A stretch of 64,000 nt of DNA from Vibrio chagasii. GTDB taxonomy: Bacteria; Pseudomonadota; Gammaproteobacteria; Enterobacterales; Vibrionaceae. The notes under the pieces were generated by a model. That model worked only from the letters and a program-made list of their open reading frames with translations, did no database searches and was not told the DNA's origin. The position numbers and the translations under genes were made by a program. This document shows positions 46,866 to 56,152 of the stretch, in pieces. Position 1 is the first letter of the stretch. Each line of letters starts with the position of its first letter. The stretch spans positions 1,550,001 through 1,614,000 of the forward strand of contig NZ_MSCI01000001.1 of NCBI RefSeq assembly GCF_002954585.1, given 5' to 3'.

Positions 46866-48203
46866 TCAAGAATAAGCTGGTGAAAGAGCTTTACGTTTGT
46901 AGTTTAGCAACATGCTCAAACTGATCACCGCGGTGAGCGATTCTGCAAAGACAATGCTTGCCCAAATGCCGTCTTGCGGGAAGAGCTTAGGCAGTAGTAA
47001 TACACCTAGCACAACAAACACAAACCCTCGACATAAGGAAATAAGCGTCGCTTGTTTTGGCTTGGCAATGGCTTGGAACAGGTTGGCAATCACCATGTTT
47101 AACCCCATCAAAGGTACGCCGAAGAAGTAAAACGTCAGCGCGCTTGCGGCGATTGGGATTAAGTCATTCGCATTACCTAAGTAAATTGAGGCAATCAGTG
47201 GCGCCGACGGCCAGATACCTAACAGAAAGACTGTACCGCTGCCCATGGCTGCTTTCACCCCCAGTTTTAGAGTCTCGTCAATGAGTTCTGGGCGTCCTGC
47301 TCCGTGATTAAAGCTAAGGATTGGCTGACATGCTTGTGCGATGCCTACCATGACAAATAGGGCAAATATACCAACGTTTGTGGTCAAACCGTAGGCGATA
47401 ATGTAGCCCTCACCGAACTGGTTTAGTAGGACATAATTGAACAAAATAATGGTCATTGCTGATGTGAGTTCAAGAAAGAAAGTCGGTGTACCTATACTTA
47501 AAATTTCTTTCGCTTTACTTAATCCGATGCCTTTTAAATTAAGCCTCAACGTGCCTTTCTCTCCGGCGAGATGAGTGATCAAAATTAATGCAATTAGTGT
47601 TTGTGCGACTGCCGTTCCATAGGCTGCCCCTGCCATTCCCATGTCCATTTTTATGATGAAAAAATAATCGCATGCTAGGTTAGCTATCGCACCAAAAGAC
47701 ATGGCATAAGTGGCCAGTTTAGGGTTTGTATCGTTGCGCACAAAGCAGGATAGAACCCAAGCGAGTGAATAGATGACGAAAAACGGTAGCATCGCAGACA
47801 GATAATCGTGAGCATGTTTCGCTATAGAGCCTGTGGCTCCAATTAAGGCAATAATTTCATCTAGCCAGACTATGCCAACTCCAACCGTTATGCTCGAAAG
47901 CAGCGCTATGAGCAAGATTGATTGACTAAACCAGATTTGACTGGCTCTGGATTTTCCTTTGCCAACTTCTATCGACATTTTGGCGGCGCCACCAATCCCA
48001 ACCATCATTGCAATGGCGGTAAAAATGGAGAATGGCGCAACAATTAATGCCATTGCACCAACTCCCTCGGAGCCGATGCCCATCCCGACGATGAGTGTAT
48101 CGCCCATTATGAACAAGGATTTTATTAACATGCCAGTTAGCGCTGGCCATAGATACTGATAAAAGGATTTTGAAATAGGGTCAGTGTTTAAGTTGATAGC
48201 CAT
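46866..48203 (-). CDS. MATE-family multidrug/toxin efflux pump
   Basis: This 445-residue membrane protein has twelve hydrophobic helices in two MatE repeats. The first begins FYQYLWPALTGMLIKSLFIM and then GDTLIVGMGIGSEGVGAMAL. The second begins TPTFFLELTSAMTIILFNYV. MATE pumps exchange cationic drugs for Na+ or H+. An AraC gene lies upstream on the same strand after a hairpin and may regulate it. A decayed relative lies at 43619-44045. Confidence 0.9.
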   Translation of the reverse strand: MAINLNTDPISKSFYQYLWPALTGMLIKSLFIMGDTLIVGMGIGSEGVGAMALIVAPFSIFTAIAMMVGIGGAAKMSIEVGKGKSRASQIWFSQSILLIALLSSITVGVGIVWLDEIIALIGATGSIAKHAHDYLSAMLPFFVIYSLAWVLSCFVRNDTNPKLATYAMSFGAIANLACDYFFIIKMDMGMAGAAYGTAVAQTLIALILITHLAGEKGTLRLNLKGIGLSKAKEILSIGTPTFFLELTSAMTIILFNYVLLNQFGEGYIIAYGLTTNVGIFALFVMVGIAQACQPILSFNHGAGRPELIDETLKLGVKAAMGSGTVFLLGIWPSAPLIASIYLGNANDLIPIAASALTFYFFGVPLMGLNMVIANLFQAIAKPKQATLISLCRGFVFVVLGVLLLPKLFPQDGIWASIVFAESLTAVISLSMLLNYKRKALSPAYS

Positions 48204-48213
48204 GGAATAGAAA

Positions 48214-48248
48214 AATACCCGAATGTGATGAATTTATTTTCGGGTATT
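48214..48248 (-). terminator. Hairpin between the AraC and MATE genes
   Basis: AATACCCGAA and TTCGGGTATT pair around a 15-base loop. In the leftward direction a U-rich tail follows (AAAAA on the plus strand before 48214), so it probably ends the AraC transcript. Confidence 0.65.
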
Positions 48249-48289
48249 ATTGGTACATTCAAACGTGGATAAAAGGGATTATCCACCCT

Positions 48290-49141
48290 TTATATTGTAC
48301 TATCTAAACATCGGTGACGAAATTCTGCAGGTGTTTCTCTCTTTTGCTTTCGATAGAAGCGGCTGAAATAAGCAGGGTCATCAAAGCCCAATTCAAAGGC
48401 GATGGTCTTGACGGATTTGGTCGAAAACACCAGCTCTCGATTCGCTTCTAATATAATTCGGTCATGAATCAGTTGCGTGACCGTCTTGCCTCTGTCCGCC
48501 TTCACTAATTCGTTGAGACGTTTGCTGGTGAGAGCTAAGGCATCGGAGTAGAACTGGCATTTCTTTTTTTCGCGATAATGCAGTTCAATCAATTCGATCA
48601 ATTGAACAATGCGAGCATCTTTCTGCTTCCCTTTTTGGGATGGCTTTTTAGAAAAGCGCAATACGTAACGTAAAAAACTGTTAAGGAGTGATTCTACAAG
48701 CTCCCAGTCGCACGCCTTTCGTTCGCATTCTTCTAGGAGCAGTGTGTAAATTGATTCTAGGTAGGGAAAACCCTCTTCGTTGCAATCAAGGTACGGTGGA
48801 CGATCAATCGTAGAAAATACGGTATTCACCAGTTGCGTGCTACGTGGATTAGTTTCAGCGAAGCCGGGGCTGAATATCAACATGCGAACGCTTTTGCCCA
48901 TGAACTCAGAATGGTGAACCTGCCCCGGTGAAATGGTAAATAAACGGCCGCGGCGGTTTTGGTATTCGATGAAATCGATGCTTTGCGTTCCGCTATTATC
49001 CAAACACCACACGATTTCCCAGTACTCGTGACGATGCGGCTCAATGAACTGTGCTTCTTGGATACCTGAAAATTCCAGCGCTCGGCAAGGTTCTCCTAAA
49101 ATGAGCGGTATTTTTGGAATAGGCAGGGTGGTATTGCTCAT
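48290..49141 (-). CDS. AraC-family transcriptional regulator
   Basis: This 283-residue protein has an N-terminal cupin-like sensor (FIEPHRHEYWEIVWCLDNSG; TISPGQVHHSEF). Its C-terminal double HTH carries the AraC signature: SKRLNELVKADRGKTVTQLI in the first HTH, then VKTIAFELGFDDPAYFSRFY and RKQKRETPAEFR. The sensor is followed by a Lys-rich linker (KKPSQKGKQKDARIV). The effector is unknown. It lies upstream of the MATE pump gene on the same strand. Confidence 0.9.
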   Translation of the reverse strand: MSNTTLPIPKIPLILGEPCRALEFSGIQEAQFIEPHRHEYWEIVWCLDNSGTQSIDFIEYQNRRGRLFTISPGQVHHSEFMGKSVRMLIFSPGFAETNPRSTQLVNTVFSTIDRPPYLDCNEEGFPYLESIYTLLLEECERKACDWELVESLLNSFLRYVLRFSKKPSQKGKQKDARIVQLIELIELHYREKKKCQFYSDALALTSKRLNELVKADRGKTVTQLIHDRIILEANRELVFSTKSVKTIAFELGFDDPAYFSRFYRKQKRETPAEFRHRCLDSTI

Positions 49142-50118
49142 GAAGTTTTCAACCGTTCTTGGAGATGATGGCTTTATTATTAATCGAATGACTTTTATCT
49201 TGCACGGCTTTTATTTTGATCAAGAGTCGGTAAGTCCCATATAACCAATACCAGAATGAGAACCCTCAATACATACTGGGTCTTCCTAATTAGGCTTAGA
49301 AGGCGACATTTTCGCGTTCTGGTTGAGACCAGATACGGTGAGCTTAAACTGTTTAATCGGAATCGAAACTTACCACTCGGTTGGATACTTTCCGCCATTT
49401 CACACCTTGCCTCATGCGTTATTCGCGCTTTATCCGAGTACTGGCGTTACTATAAAAAGAATGTTTATCAATATTCAACGCTTTGGGATGAAAGAACGTT
49501 TTATAGCTGTGTAAATAGCGTTGTAGGAATTGCTCAGCGTCGAGTCGCAAAGGTGCTAGTAACAGTAGCCAACGAAAAGATTTTGTGGGCTAGTTGCTGG
49601 TGTCCTGATTCCTAGCCTTACCAGTACAGCCTGTTTGTTGAAAAACATGCAAAGTAACCTCCTCATTTTTCGCGTAGTTCATTATCAAATTTGAGCATAA
49701 AGTTGTTAATGCGAGTGTCAGAATTAGCATAGCCTCTTTGTAGGTAAATGCGTCCTCAGTCAATAGAACTTACCACCCTACGCAACACTATGGTTGTTGC
49801 ATTATAAATAGTGATTGGATTCAAAAATCATACAGTCCTTTAAAATATTTTAATATGAAACAGTGTGAATATGGTTTGTTTGACTAATGTTAGTTGGCTA
49901 ACAAAGGAGTAATGACTGGAATTGCGAAGACCAATTTGGTTTTCGGAGACAAGCGGAGCGTGAAGGAGCAAATAGTAATGGCTTACATGCTTTTATAGGT
50001 TGTGCCTGAATATTAGTGCCTTTTACTAAAAAGATGCGCATTCAATACCGTCTATCTACTTACCTTTTTGTTACGCAGTTCATGTAAACAAACTCCACCT
50101 AATGATAAGGACTAAAAA
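49142..50118. other. Gene-poor stretch of about 980 bases with possible decayed coding fragments
   Basis: No complete gene is supported. Between 49323 and 49614 the plus strand reads protein-like pieces in two frames (VGYFPPFHTLPHALFALYPS, then QRRVAKVLVTVANEKILWAS), interrupted by stops and a frame change. This could be an old gene or cassette-like remnant, but I do not recognise the family. The rest is AT-rich. The final bases carry AAGGA before the GH3 gene. Confidence 0.35.
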
Positions 50119-51660
50119 GTGAAAATTATCCACACACTTCGGTATGCTCAAACTAAGAGGAAATATAAAAAACTACTTAAAGACCCCATCTCTGGACAAA
50201 GTAATGTATTTAAGAAACTGATAAAGTCGGGGCGGAAGACCCAATTCGGCAAGCAAAATCATTTTTCTAGTATTTGCACCGTTAGAGATTTTCAATCACT
50301 TGTTCCCATTCAGACTAACGAAACGATCGCCCCTTACATGCGAAGAGTTGTTCTTGGAGAAGAGAGTGTGCTTTGGCCGGGCAAGCCTCGTTACTTTGCA
50401 TGTACGTCAGGTACCACGGGAGAAATTAAATATGTTCCTGTGACAAAAGAAAGTCAGGCAAATCAATTGTTAGGCTCAATGCAATTGGCACATTTATACC
50501 CTTTAATAACTCAGCAAAAATCACTAGTTCATGCTAATTGTATTGCTCTAACAGGGTCATGTAAAACAGTCTCGATGAATGGTTTTCCTATTGGTAGACT
50601 ATCTGGGCTGACTCGAAAGCTATTGCCTAAAAGGCTGTTTAAAGGAGTTGTACCGGTTGAAGAAACTTTAGACATTCCTGAGCATGAAGAGATGATGCTA
50701 CAAATTGCGCGAGAAGCCATTAATGCCAAGGATATTCGTTCTATGGTTGGCTTTCCTTCCTGGGTAGTTGTAATGTTACAAGCTTGCCAAAAAGTTTCTG
50801 GCTCTGAGTGCTTACATCATATCTTCCCAAATCTTGATACCTTCTATTCTTCGGGGACTCGATATCAACCTTACCTACCCGCAATAGAAAAAATGCTAGG
50901 CCATAAAATCAATGTTCGAGAGTTTTATTGTTCCTCGGAGGCCTTTTTTGCTGTGCAAGATTTAAAAGAAGACGGTATGTTGCTCGACACTCATAATGGC
51001 GTTTTTTTTGAATTCATTCCGTTGAGCAAATTTCATACAGCGACGCCCACATGTCTCTCTTTACAAGAGGTTGAGAGAGATCAAGCCTACGTGATGTTGA
51101 TTTCGACGTTTTCGGGCTTATACCGTTATTGTGTAGGCGATATCGTAAGATTTGTTTCCATCAACCCTTACCGTATCGTGGTATGTGGTAGGACACAGCA
51201 TGAGTTAAATATTATGGGTGAACATATCCGTAGCGAACATGTTGAGTTGGTAATGAGTCAAGTCGCGGAAAAGTTAAATATTAGTGTGCATGAGTTTACG
51301 GTCGCTCCTAGCCCGATTTGCAATGACACCAAGTTATTTTACCATCATTGGTTTATTGAAATACCTGATAATGAACAGATTAATTTATCGATTTTAGCTG
51401 AAGAGCTTGATAAAGCATTAATGGCACAATGTGCGTTCTATCAAGCATTCCGAAGTAAGGGAGAACTCAGCATACCCATAGTAACAAGGCTAAGAGAACG
51501 TTCATTTTGCGACTACCTAACTGAAAATAAAAAACAAGTTGATAATCAACAAAAGGTACCTAGAGTGTCCAATAACCGTGAAATTGCGAACTTTCTACTC
51601 GGTCAAATGGATTCAATTTCTCAAGTCACAACCCTTGAAGAAATATATGAGGCTGGGTGA
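50119..51660 (+). CDS. GH3-family acyl-adenylating enzyme (plant auxin-responsive GH3/JAR1-like)
   Basis: This 513-residue protein has the features of the GH3 branch of adenylate-forming enzymes. T-Q-F-G-K near residue 41 and PYMRRVVLGEESVLWPGKP precede the ATP loop T96-S-G-T-T-G. Later Y-C-S-S-E-A-F-F and the GLYRYCVGDIVRF segment match the conserved Y-x-S-S-E and Y-R-Y-x-x-G-D of the family. Plant GH3 enzymes adenylate a carboxylic acid and join it to an amino acid; bacterial homologues are poorly studied. The start is GTG with AAGGA seven bases upstream. It stands alone in an AT-rich region beside decayed DNA, which suggests acquisition by transfer. Confidence 0.85.
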   Translation: MKIIHTLRYAQTKRKYKKLLKDPISGQSNVFKKLIKSGRKTQFGKQNHFSSICTVRDFQSLVPIQTNETIAPYMRRVVLGEESVLWPGKPRYFACTSGTTGEIKYVPVTKESQANQLLGSMQLAHLYPLITQQKSLVHANCIALTGSCKTVSMNGFPIGRLSGLTRKLLPKRLFKGVVPVEETLDIPEHEEMMLQIAREAINAKDIRSMVGFPSWVVVMLQACQKVSGSECLHHIFPNLDTFYSSGTRYQPYLPAIEKMLGHKINVREFYCSSEAFFAVQDLKEDGMLLDTHNGVFFEFIPLSKFHTATPTCLSLQEVERDQAYVMLISTFSGLYRYCVGDIVRFVSINPYRIVVCGRTQHELNIMGEHIRSEHVELVMSQVAEKLNISVHEFTVAPSPICNDTKLFYHHWFIEIPDNEQINLSILAEELDKALMAQCAFYQAFRSKGELSIPIVTRLRERSFCDYLTENKKQVDNQQKVPRVSNNREIANFLLGQMDSISQVTTLEEIYEAG

Positions 51661-51751
51661 GAAGTTTTATATGACTGAGTAAGTGCTACTTTGCGTAGTT
51701 AGAGAGTGTGTTCATCCTCACTCCAGTTAAACATATAGACTAATAGACAAG

Positions 51752-51782
51752 GCCCCAGAAACACACGCTTTGTTTCTGGGGC
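51752..51782. terminator. Hairpin between convergent GH3 and DMT genes
   Basis: An 11-base stem (GCCCCAGAAAC / GTTTCTGGGGC) with a 9-base loop lies between the two 3' ends. T tracts are weak on both sides. Confidence 0.6.
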
Positions 51783-51819
51783 AGTTTGAATATGGCTTTG
51801 GTTTTAGTTGTTTAGCTAC

Positions 51820-52737
51820 TTAGTTAGTGCTTGCCGCTTTAAGCGTTGAACGCAGCTTGAAGATGCTCTTCGGTGCTTTAGTTAGCAAGATGCCACAAAG
51901 TAGAGGGATCATCATAAGCAGAGACTGTTCAGATAGTACTTCACCGTTGATGTAGCAAGAGATCAGCAGTGCAACCACTGGGAAGATAAGGAAACAAATG
52001 GATGCTTGGAACGGCGTCGAAACCTGACCTAGTTTGAAGTAAGCCACAATACCGCCGACACTCGCTACAAAACCTAGGTACACGACCGCTGAGATAGAAT
52101 CCCAAGTGAAAGAGTCTACGTTCACGTTCTCACCTACTGCCGATACTGCAAACAAGAAAATCGCAGCAATAAAACTTGGTATAGCGTTGTAAGTCAGTAC
52201 TTCGATGCCTTTGCAGTGTTTTTGAACTAACACGTACATTACCGCATGAATTGCAACCGCAAGACCCAGGCAAACCGTACCGATAAAGTAGTCATCACCG
52301 CCCATTTGCATTTCGTTGCCAAGAATTAAACACAGGCTTATAACCGCGGTAACTAGGCCGAATATTTGATGTTTCGCTAAGCGTAGACCAAGGAATAAAC
52401 CCGACATCAGCATCACAGCAACAGGCATATTAGCGAAGATAATCGAAGCCAAACCAGAAGAGATGTATTGCTCACCGTAGATCATCAAAGTGAACGGAAT
52501 CGCAAAATACATCAGTGCCACAATAAGCAGCCATTGACGCTTGCCCTTAGGGAACAGCAAAGGTTGATTAAAGGCTTTTGCTAATACTGCAAGCAGAGGG
52601 GCTGCAAGTAAAAAGCGCAGTCCAGTAGCAAAAATTGGTGGGATAGAATGCAATGCCACTTCCATAGCGAACCAAGTGGTTCCCCAAATTAAGCAAACAG
52701 AGACAAAAAGCAAGATAGTTAGCGACTTCGAATTCAT
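51820..52737 (-). CDS. DMT-superfamily EamA transporter
   Basis: This 305-residue membrane protein has ten helices in two EamA repeats (FVSVCLIWGTTWFAMEVALH first; YFIGTVCLGLAVAIHAVMYV second). The W-G-T-T-W-F-A motif is typical of the RhtA/YdcZ-like exporters in this superfamily. The substrate is unknown. Codon use is more biased to preferred codons than in its neighbour GH3. It is transcribed alone. Confidence 0.86.
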   Translation of the reverse strand: MNSKSLTILLFVSVCLIWGTTWFAMEVALHSIPPIFATGLRFLLAAPLLAVLAKAFNQPLLFPKGKRQWLLIVALMYFAIPFTLMIYGEQYISSGLASIIFANMPVAVMLMSGLFLGLRLAKHQIFGLVTAVISLCLILGNEMQMGGDDYFIGTVCLGLAVAIHAVMYVLVQKHCKGIEVLTYNAIPSFIAAIFLFAVSAVGENVNVDSFTWDSISAVVYLGFVASVGGIVAYFKLGQVSTPFQASICFLIFPVVALLISCYINGEVLSEQSLLMMIPLLCGILLTKAPKSIFKLRSTLKAASTN

Positions 52738-52971
52738 GGTGACTACTCATTAATAATTATTTTAAATCATAGGCTTGTAGCGCCTTAATGACGTGGCACA
52801 GTATAAGGAGGTCGTCGGAGAAAAAAATTGTCTTTTTGTCTCTAATTGAAATGAAATGTAGAAATTAAATCTCTAATATAAACAATGAAAGGTAAATTTT
52901 TTCACCAATTGATATTTTGATAAAGTCATTGTTCTTTATGAGGTTTAATTTTAGTTTAAGAGTTGACCAAT

Positions 52972-54708
52972 TTAGCGGCGCATAGTGATTTGGTTGAAAT
53001 CAATCCAGCCGTTCGCCAACTGCTCCACAGGGTTCACGGTTTTGGCATAATTGAGCTGCTGTTTAACGTGAAAAATTGGTCGATAGATTCCGAATGTGAT
53101 CAATTGCGCTTCTATGTCTAGGAAGGCAGGTTGTCGTTGTTGGTAATCGGTTATTTTCCAAAGCCGTTCAAGGCTTTCATCTCGCCACTGTTTTTGCTCA
53201 TCAGTGAGGCAAACTTCTAATGCGATAGAGCTTTGTAGCCACCCCATCCAACTACTGTCGAGATTATCTGAAAACACTTCGCCGCTAATTAATATGTCAG
53301 CATCTTTTAGGTTATCTGGCTGGCAAAATTCTGGGAACTCAAGTACTTGATATTCGCAGATAAAACCAAGTTCATTTAACCGATCACAATAGTGGCGAGC
53401 CATTTTTATGTGGTCAAACAGCTGATAGGTTAAGATCTTTAATGGTTGTTTAGGCTTGCTAAGCTGGTCAGCGAATTGTCGGGCCATTTGTAATGGGCTT
53501 TGGTTATTCGCCGTTTCTATCTTTGGCTGTGTTGATTGATTGGACGTCGATAGCATCCCCTCGGCGTAGCCGACGGTGTCCAGAGATATGTCTTTTGCGA
53601 TCCCTAGCAAACGTAGTAATTCACTCAGTGATTTAAGGTGTTGTCGGTTTGATAGCCAAGTGTGTCGATGTGGGTTTATCACAGCGTACTCGCACCCCTT
53701 TTCCCACTGTTCTATCTCGGCAAGCTCGTTTGAGATGGATGAGTGTTGGTAGTGTGGGTGTGAGTGAACAATATCGCAGTGCATTTCATAGTCTTTGGCT
53801 TTATCACCAACATTCCAAATTTCTATACCGTCTACCCAAGGTCGGTGCCCATGGTAGGAGCTGAAAACCTCGAGTCTGGTTAGCCATTCGGACTGTTCCA
53901 CCAATTTAAAGCTGCCGCTACCAATGATTTTCCCTCCTACTTCTTTGGCAACACCCGCAGCGGAGCACGATAGCAGTGATGGAAAGTAGCCTGTGTTGGC
54001 ATTGATATCGAAACAGAGGTGGAGCGGATCGATAACAGTAATAGCGGAGATGCATTTAAATTGCTGACTATTGTGATGACTGCTGCCTATCAGACGTTGA
54101 AAGTGTGCTTTGACGTCTTGCGCTAGAATCGGTGAACCGTCATGAAAGACTAAGCCTTTGCGTAACGTGAAGTGCCAACGGTGCTCTGTTTGGTACCAAT
54201 CAATGGCAAGATCACCATCAAACGAGTGAGTCGACTTGTTGAAACGTAGTAAGTTACTAAAAAGGTAGCTAGTGATGTGAGCTTCAGTGCGTCGTGTGAC
54301 TTTAATCGGGTCCAGACAGTGTGTCCCTCGATAAAAAGGGATTTGCAGAATATCTAGTTCAGTCGGCAAGCTTTGATAGCGGCTGATATAACCCAGTAGA
54401 AACTGATCCCGTTGTGATTCATCAACCAGATCCAATGCTTGGTCAACTTTATTATCAGAGAGCAACTCATCTATTCGTACCTCAAGCTCACTGTCCAGGC
54501 TTTTTAATAGCGTGAGCGTGGGTAGGTTGCCTCTGCCAACTCCCGACTTCCAGTCAATCCAGCCTTCGCTGACTAGCTTTTTGATCACCAATTGAGCGTT
54601 ACGTTTGGTACAACCTAGCGCATTGGTTACTTCAGTTAAAGAGAGTGAGGTCGGTTGGTTAACGAGTACCCGAGAACGTAAAAATGCTAGAGCCTTCCAG
54701 TAATGCAT
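52972..54708 (-). CDS. SgrR-family transcriptional regulator, third paralogue
   Basis: This 578-residue protein has the SgrR layout: winged HTH (SLTEVTNALGCTKRNAQLVI, then WKSGVGRGNLPTLTLL) and an oligopeptide-binding-like domain (QIPFYRGTHCLDPIKVTRRT; GDLAIDWYQTEHRWHFTLRK; GLVFHDGSPILAQDVKAHF). It is more distant from the other two paralogues than they are from each other. It is divergent from an MFS transporter, separated by 91 bases. This recalls E. coli sgrR with the sugar-efflux gene setA, so the MFS gene is its likely target. Confidence 0.87.
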   Translation of the reverse strand: MHYWKALAFLRSRVLVNQPTSLSLTEVTNALGCTKRNAQLVIKKLVSEGWIDWKSGVGRGNLPTLTLLKSLDSELEVRIDELLSDNKVDQALDLVDESQRDQFLLGYISRYQSLPTELDILQIPFYRGTHCLDPIKVTRRTEAHITSYLFSNLLRFNKSTHSFDGDLAIDWYQTEHRWHFTLRKGLVFHDGSPILAQDVKAHFQRLIGSSHHNSQQFKCISAITVIDPLHLCFDINANTGYFPSLLSCSAAGVAKEVGGKIIGSGSFKLVEQSEWLTRLEVFSSYHGHRPWVDGIEIWNVGDKAKDYEMHCDIVHSHPHYQHSSISNELAEIEQWEKGCEYAVINPHRHTWLSNRQHLKSLSELLRLLGIAKDISLDTVGYAEGMLSTSNQSTQPKIETANNQSPLQMARQFADQLSKPKQPLKILTYQLFDHIKMARHYCDRLNELGFICEYQVLEFPEFCQPDNLKDADILISGEVFSDNLDSSWMGWLQSSIALEVCLTDEQKQWRDESLERLWKITDYQQRQPAFLDIEAQLITFGIYRPIFHVKQQLNYAKTVNPVEQLANGWIDFNQITMRR

Positions 54709-54799
54709 AAAGGTGAAATCCTTGTTTGATCTTTCTATTTTTCTTCATCTTTTAATCTCGATAATAGAGTTATTCGATTGTTTTTAAAAGGAATGAGAA

Positions 54800-56065
54800 A
54801 TGGAAAGTATAAAAGGTGCAGGGGCATCACCCTCTATTTGGAAAAGCTCAAGCTTTATTGTTTTGTTCTCAACAGCGTTCTTTGTTGCCTTTGGTACCAA
54901 GATTTATGACCTTGCTCTGCCCTTGTTGGTTTACGAGTTGACAGAGTCTTCAGAGATGATGGGTTGGATGAGAGCCGTCGAGTTTTTACCCAACCTACTA
55001 TTAGCTCTGTTCATCGGTGTTTGGGTTGATAGGTTTAATAAAAAGCAGTGGTCACAATGCATGTTGATCGGGCAAGCGGCAGTATTGGTCGTCTCTTATA
55101 TTGCAGTGAGATGGTTACCGAACCCTTTGTACGCACTGTTTCCATGCGCGTTCCTGATGATGGCGTTTAACTATGGTTACCACAATGCGCGTATTGGGAT
55201 GATGAAAAATGTTTTACCTCAGCACATGCAAAATACCGCCACCGCGAGAATGAGTTCTTTGTACAGTTTGTTAGAAACTGTTGGCCCAGTTTTGTCTGGG
55301 GGGCTGCTTTTATTGTCTGCGTTACATAACGTGTTTTTGCTTATTGCGGGGATGTATGTGCTAGCGTTTTGGCAGCTCAATAAACTGGAATTCAAGCCAT
55401 CAGCCCCCGTCGCTCAACAGTCGGTGCTGAGTGCGCTTAAAGAGGGTTGGTTGATCTTATATGCGAACAAAAACATGTGGCACATCACCTTGGTCGTGAT
55501 GGTGATCAATACCACGGGTGCCATTTTCTGGATTCAAGCTATCTATTTTGCCAAAGCTGAATTAGCGCTCAGTCATATCGAGGTGGGTTACTTGATCGCG
55601 GCGTCCGGTGTCGGTGGACTATTAGGTTCTTTTACCGCTGATAAGGTTAGAAAGCGCATCGGGCTTGGCGTGCTGCTTATTTTATCTATTGTTTTAGAGG
55701 CGTTTGGATTCTTGTTCCCTGCATTGCTGAGTCAAAGCTATTTATTGCAAGGTATGACTTCAGCGCACATGGTTGTTATTGAAAAAGGCGTATTGATGAT
55801 GTCGTTCTTATGGGTGAGTGCGATTGGCGTCTACAGCAGCATTTGTATTTGGAGCTATCGTCAAGAAGCATTCGAGGAAAAGCACCTTGGTCGTGTTGCG
55901 GGAATTACAGGGTCTTTGTTTAAACTCTTGATGCCATTTGGTCTGGCTGCTTCTGGATACTTGGTGACAATGTTTGGTTTGCCGGTACTCTTTGTCAGCT
56001 GTTTTGTGGCTCAAGTGTTGGCTGCCCTTGGGTTGATGATGACCAAGGTTCGATATATTGATTAG
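54800..56065 (+). CDS. MFS transporter (MFS_3/enterobactin-exporter-like)
   Basis: This 421-residue membrane protein has about twelve helices. The A-like motif between helices 2 and 3 is visible as GVWVDRFNKKQW and its repeat as GSFTADKVRKRIG. The overall pattern resembles exporters of the EntS type, which move small molecules out of the cell. It is divergent from the SgrR-type regulator at 52972-54708, which suggests export of a sugar-like or peptide-like compound sensed by that protein. A terminator follows. Confidence 0.87.
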   Translation: MESIKGAGASPSIWKSSSFIVLFSTAFFVAFGTKIYDLALPLLVYELTESSEMMGWMRAVEFLPNLLLALFIGVWVDRFNKKQWSQCMLIGQAAVLVVSYIAVRWLPNPLYALFPCAFLMMAFNYGYHNARIGMMKNVLPQHMQNTATARMSSLYSLLETVGPVLSGGLLLLSALHNVFLLIAGMYVLAFWQLNKLEFKPSAPVAQQSVLSALKEGWLILYANKNMWHITLVVMVINTTGAIFWIQAIYFAKAELALSHIEVGYLIAASGVGGLLGSFTADKVRKRIGLGVLLILSIVLEAFGFLFPALLSQSYLLQGMTSAHMVVIEKGVLMMSFLWVSAIGVYSSICIWSYRQEAFEEKHLGRVAGITGSLFKLLMPFGLAASGYLVTMFGLPVLFVSCFVAQVLAALGLMMTKVRYID

Positions 56066-56107
56066 ATTTAGGATTTGGCTTAAGTTTTGTAACGACCATT
56101 AATAAAT

Positions 56108-56133
56108 AACGCGCCAATTTAAGGCGCGTTTTT
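56108..56133. terminator. Bidirectional intrinsic terminator
   Basis: AACGCGCC and GGCGCGTT pair around a 7-base loop, with a T run after it and A-rich sequence before it. It separates the MFS gene and the convergent DMT gene. Confidence 0.8.
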
Positions 56134-56152
56134 ATAGTTTAGTTTGCAGCTT

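Noticed and set aside
49256..49615. A 119-residue plus-strand gene
   Set aside because: Protein-like pieces occur in two different frames with stops between them, and no ribosome binding site or family supports one gene.
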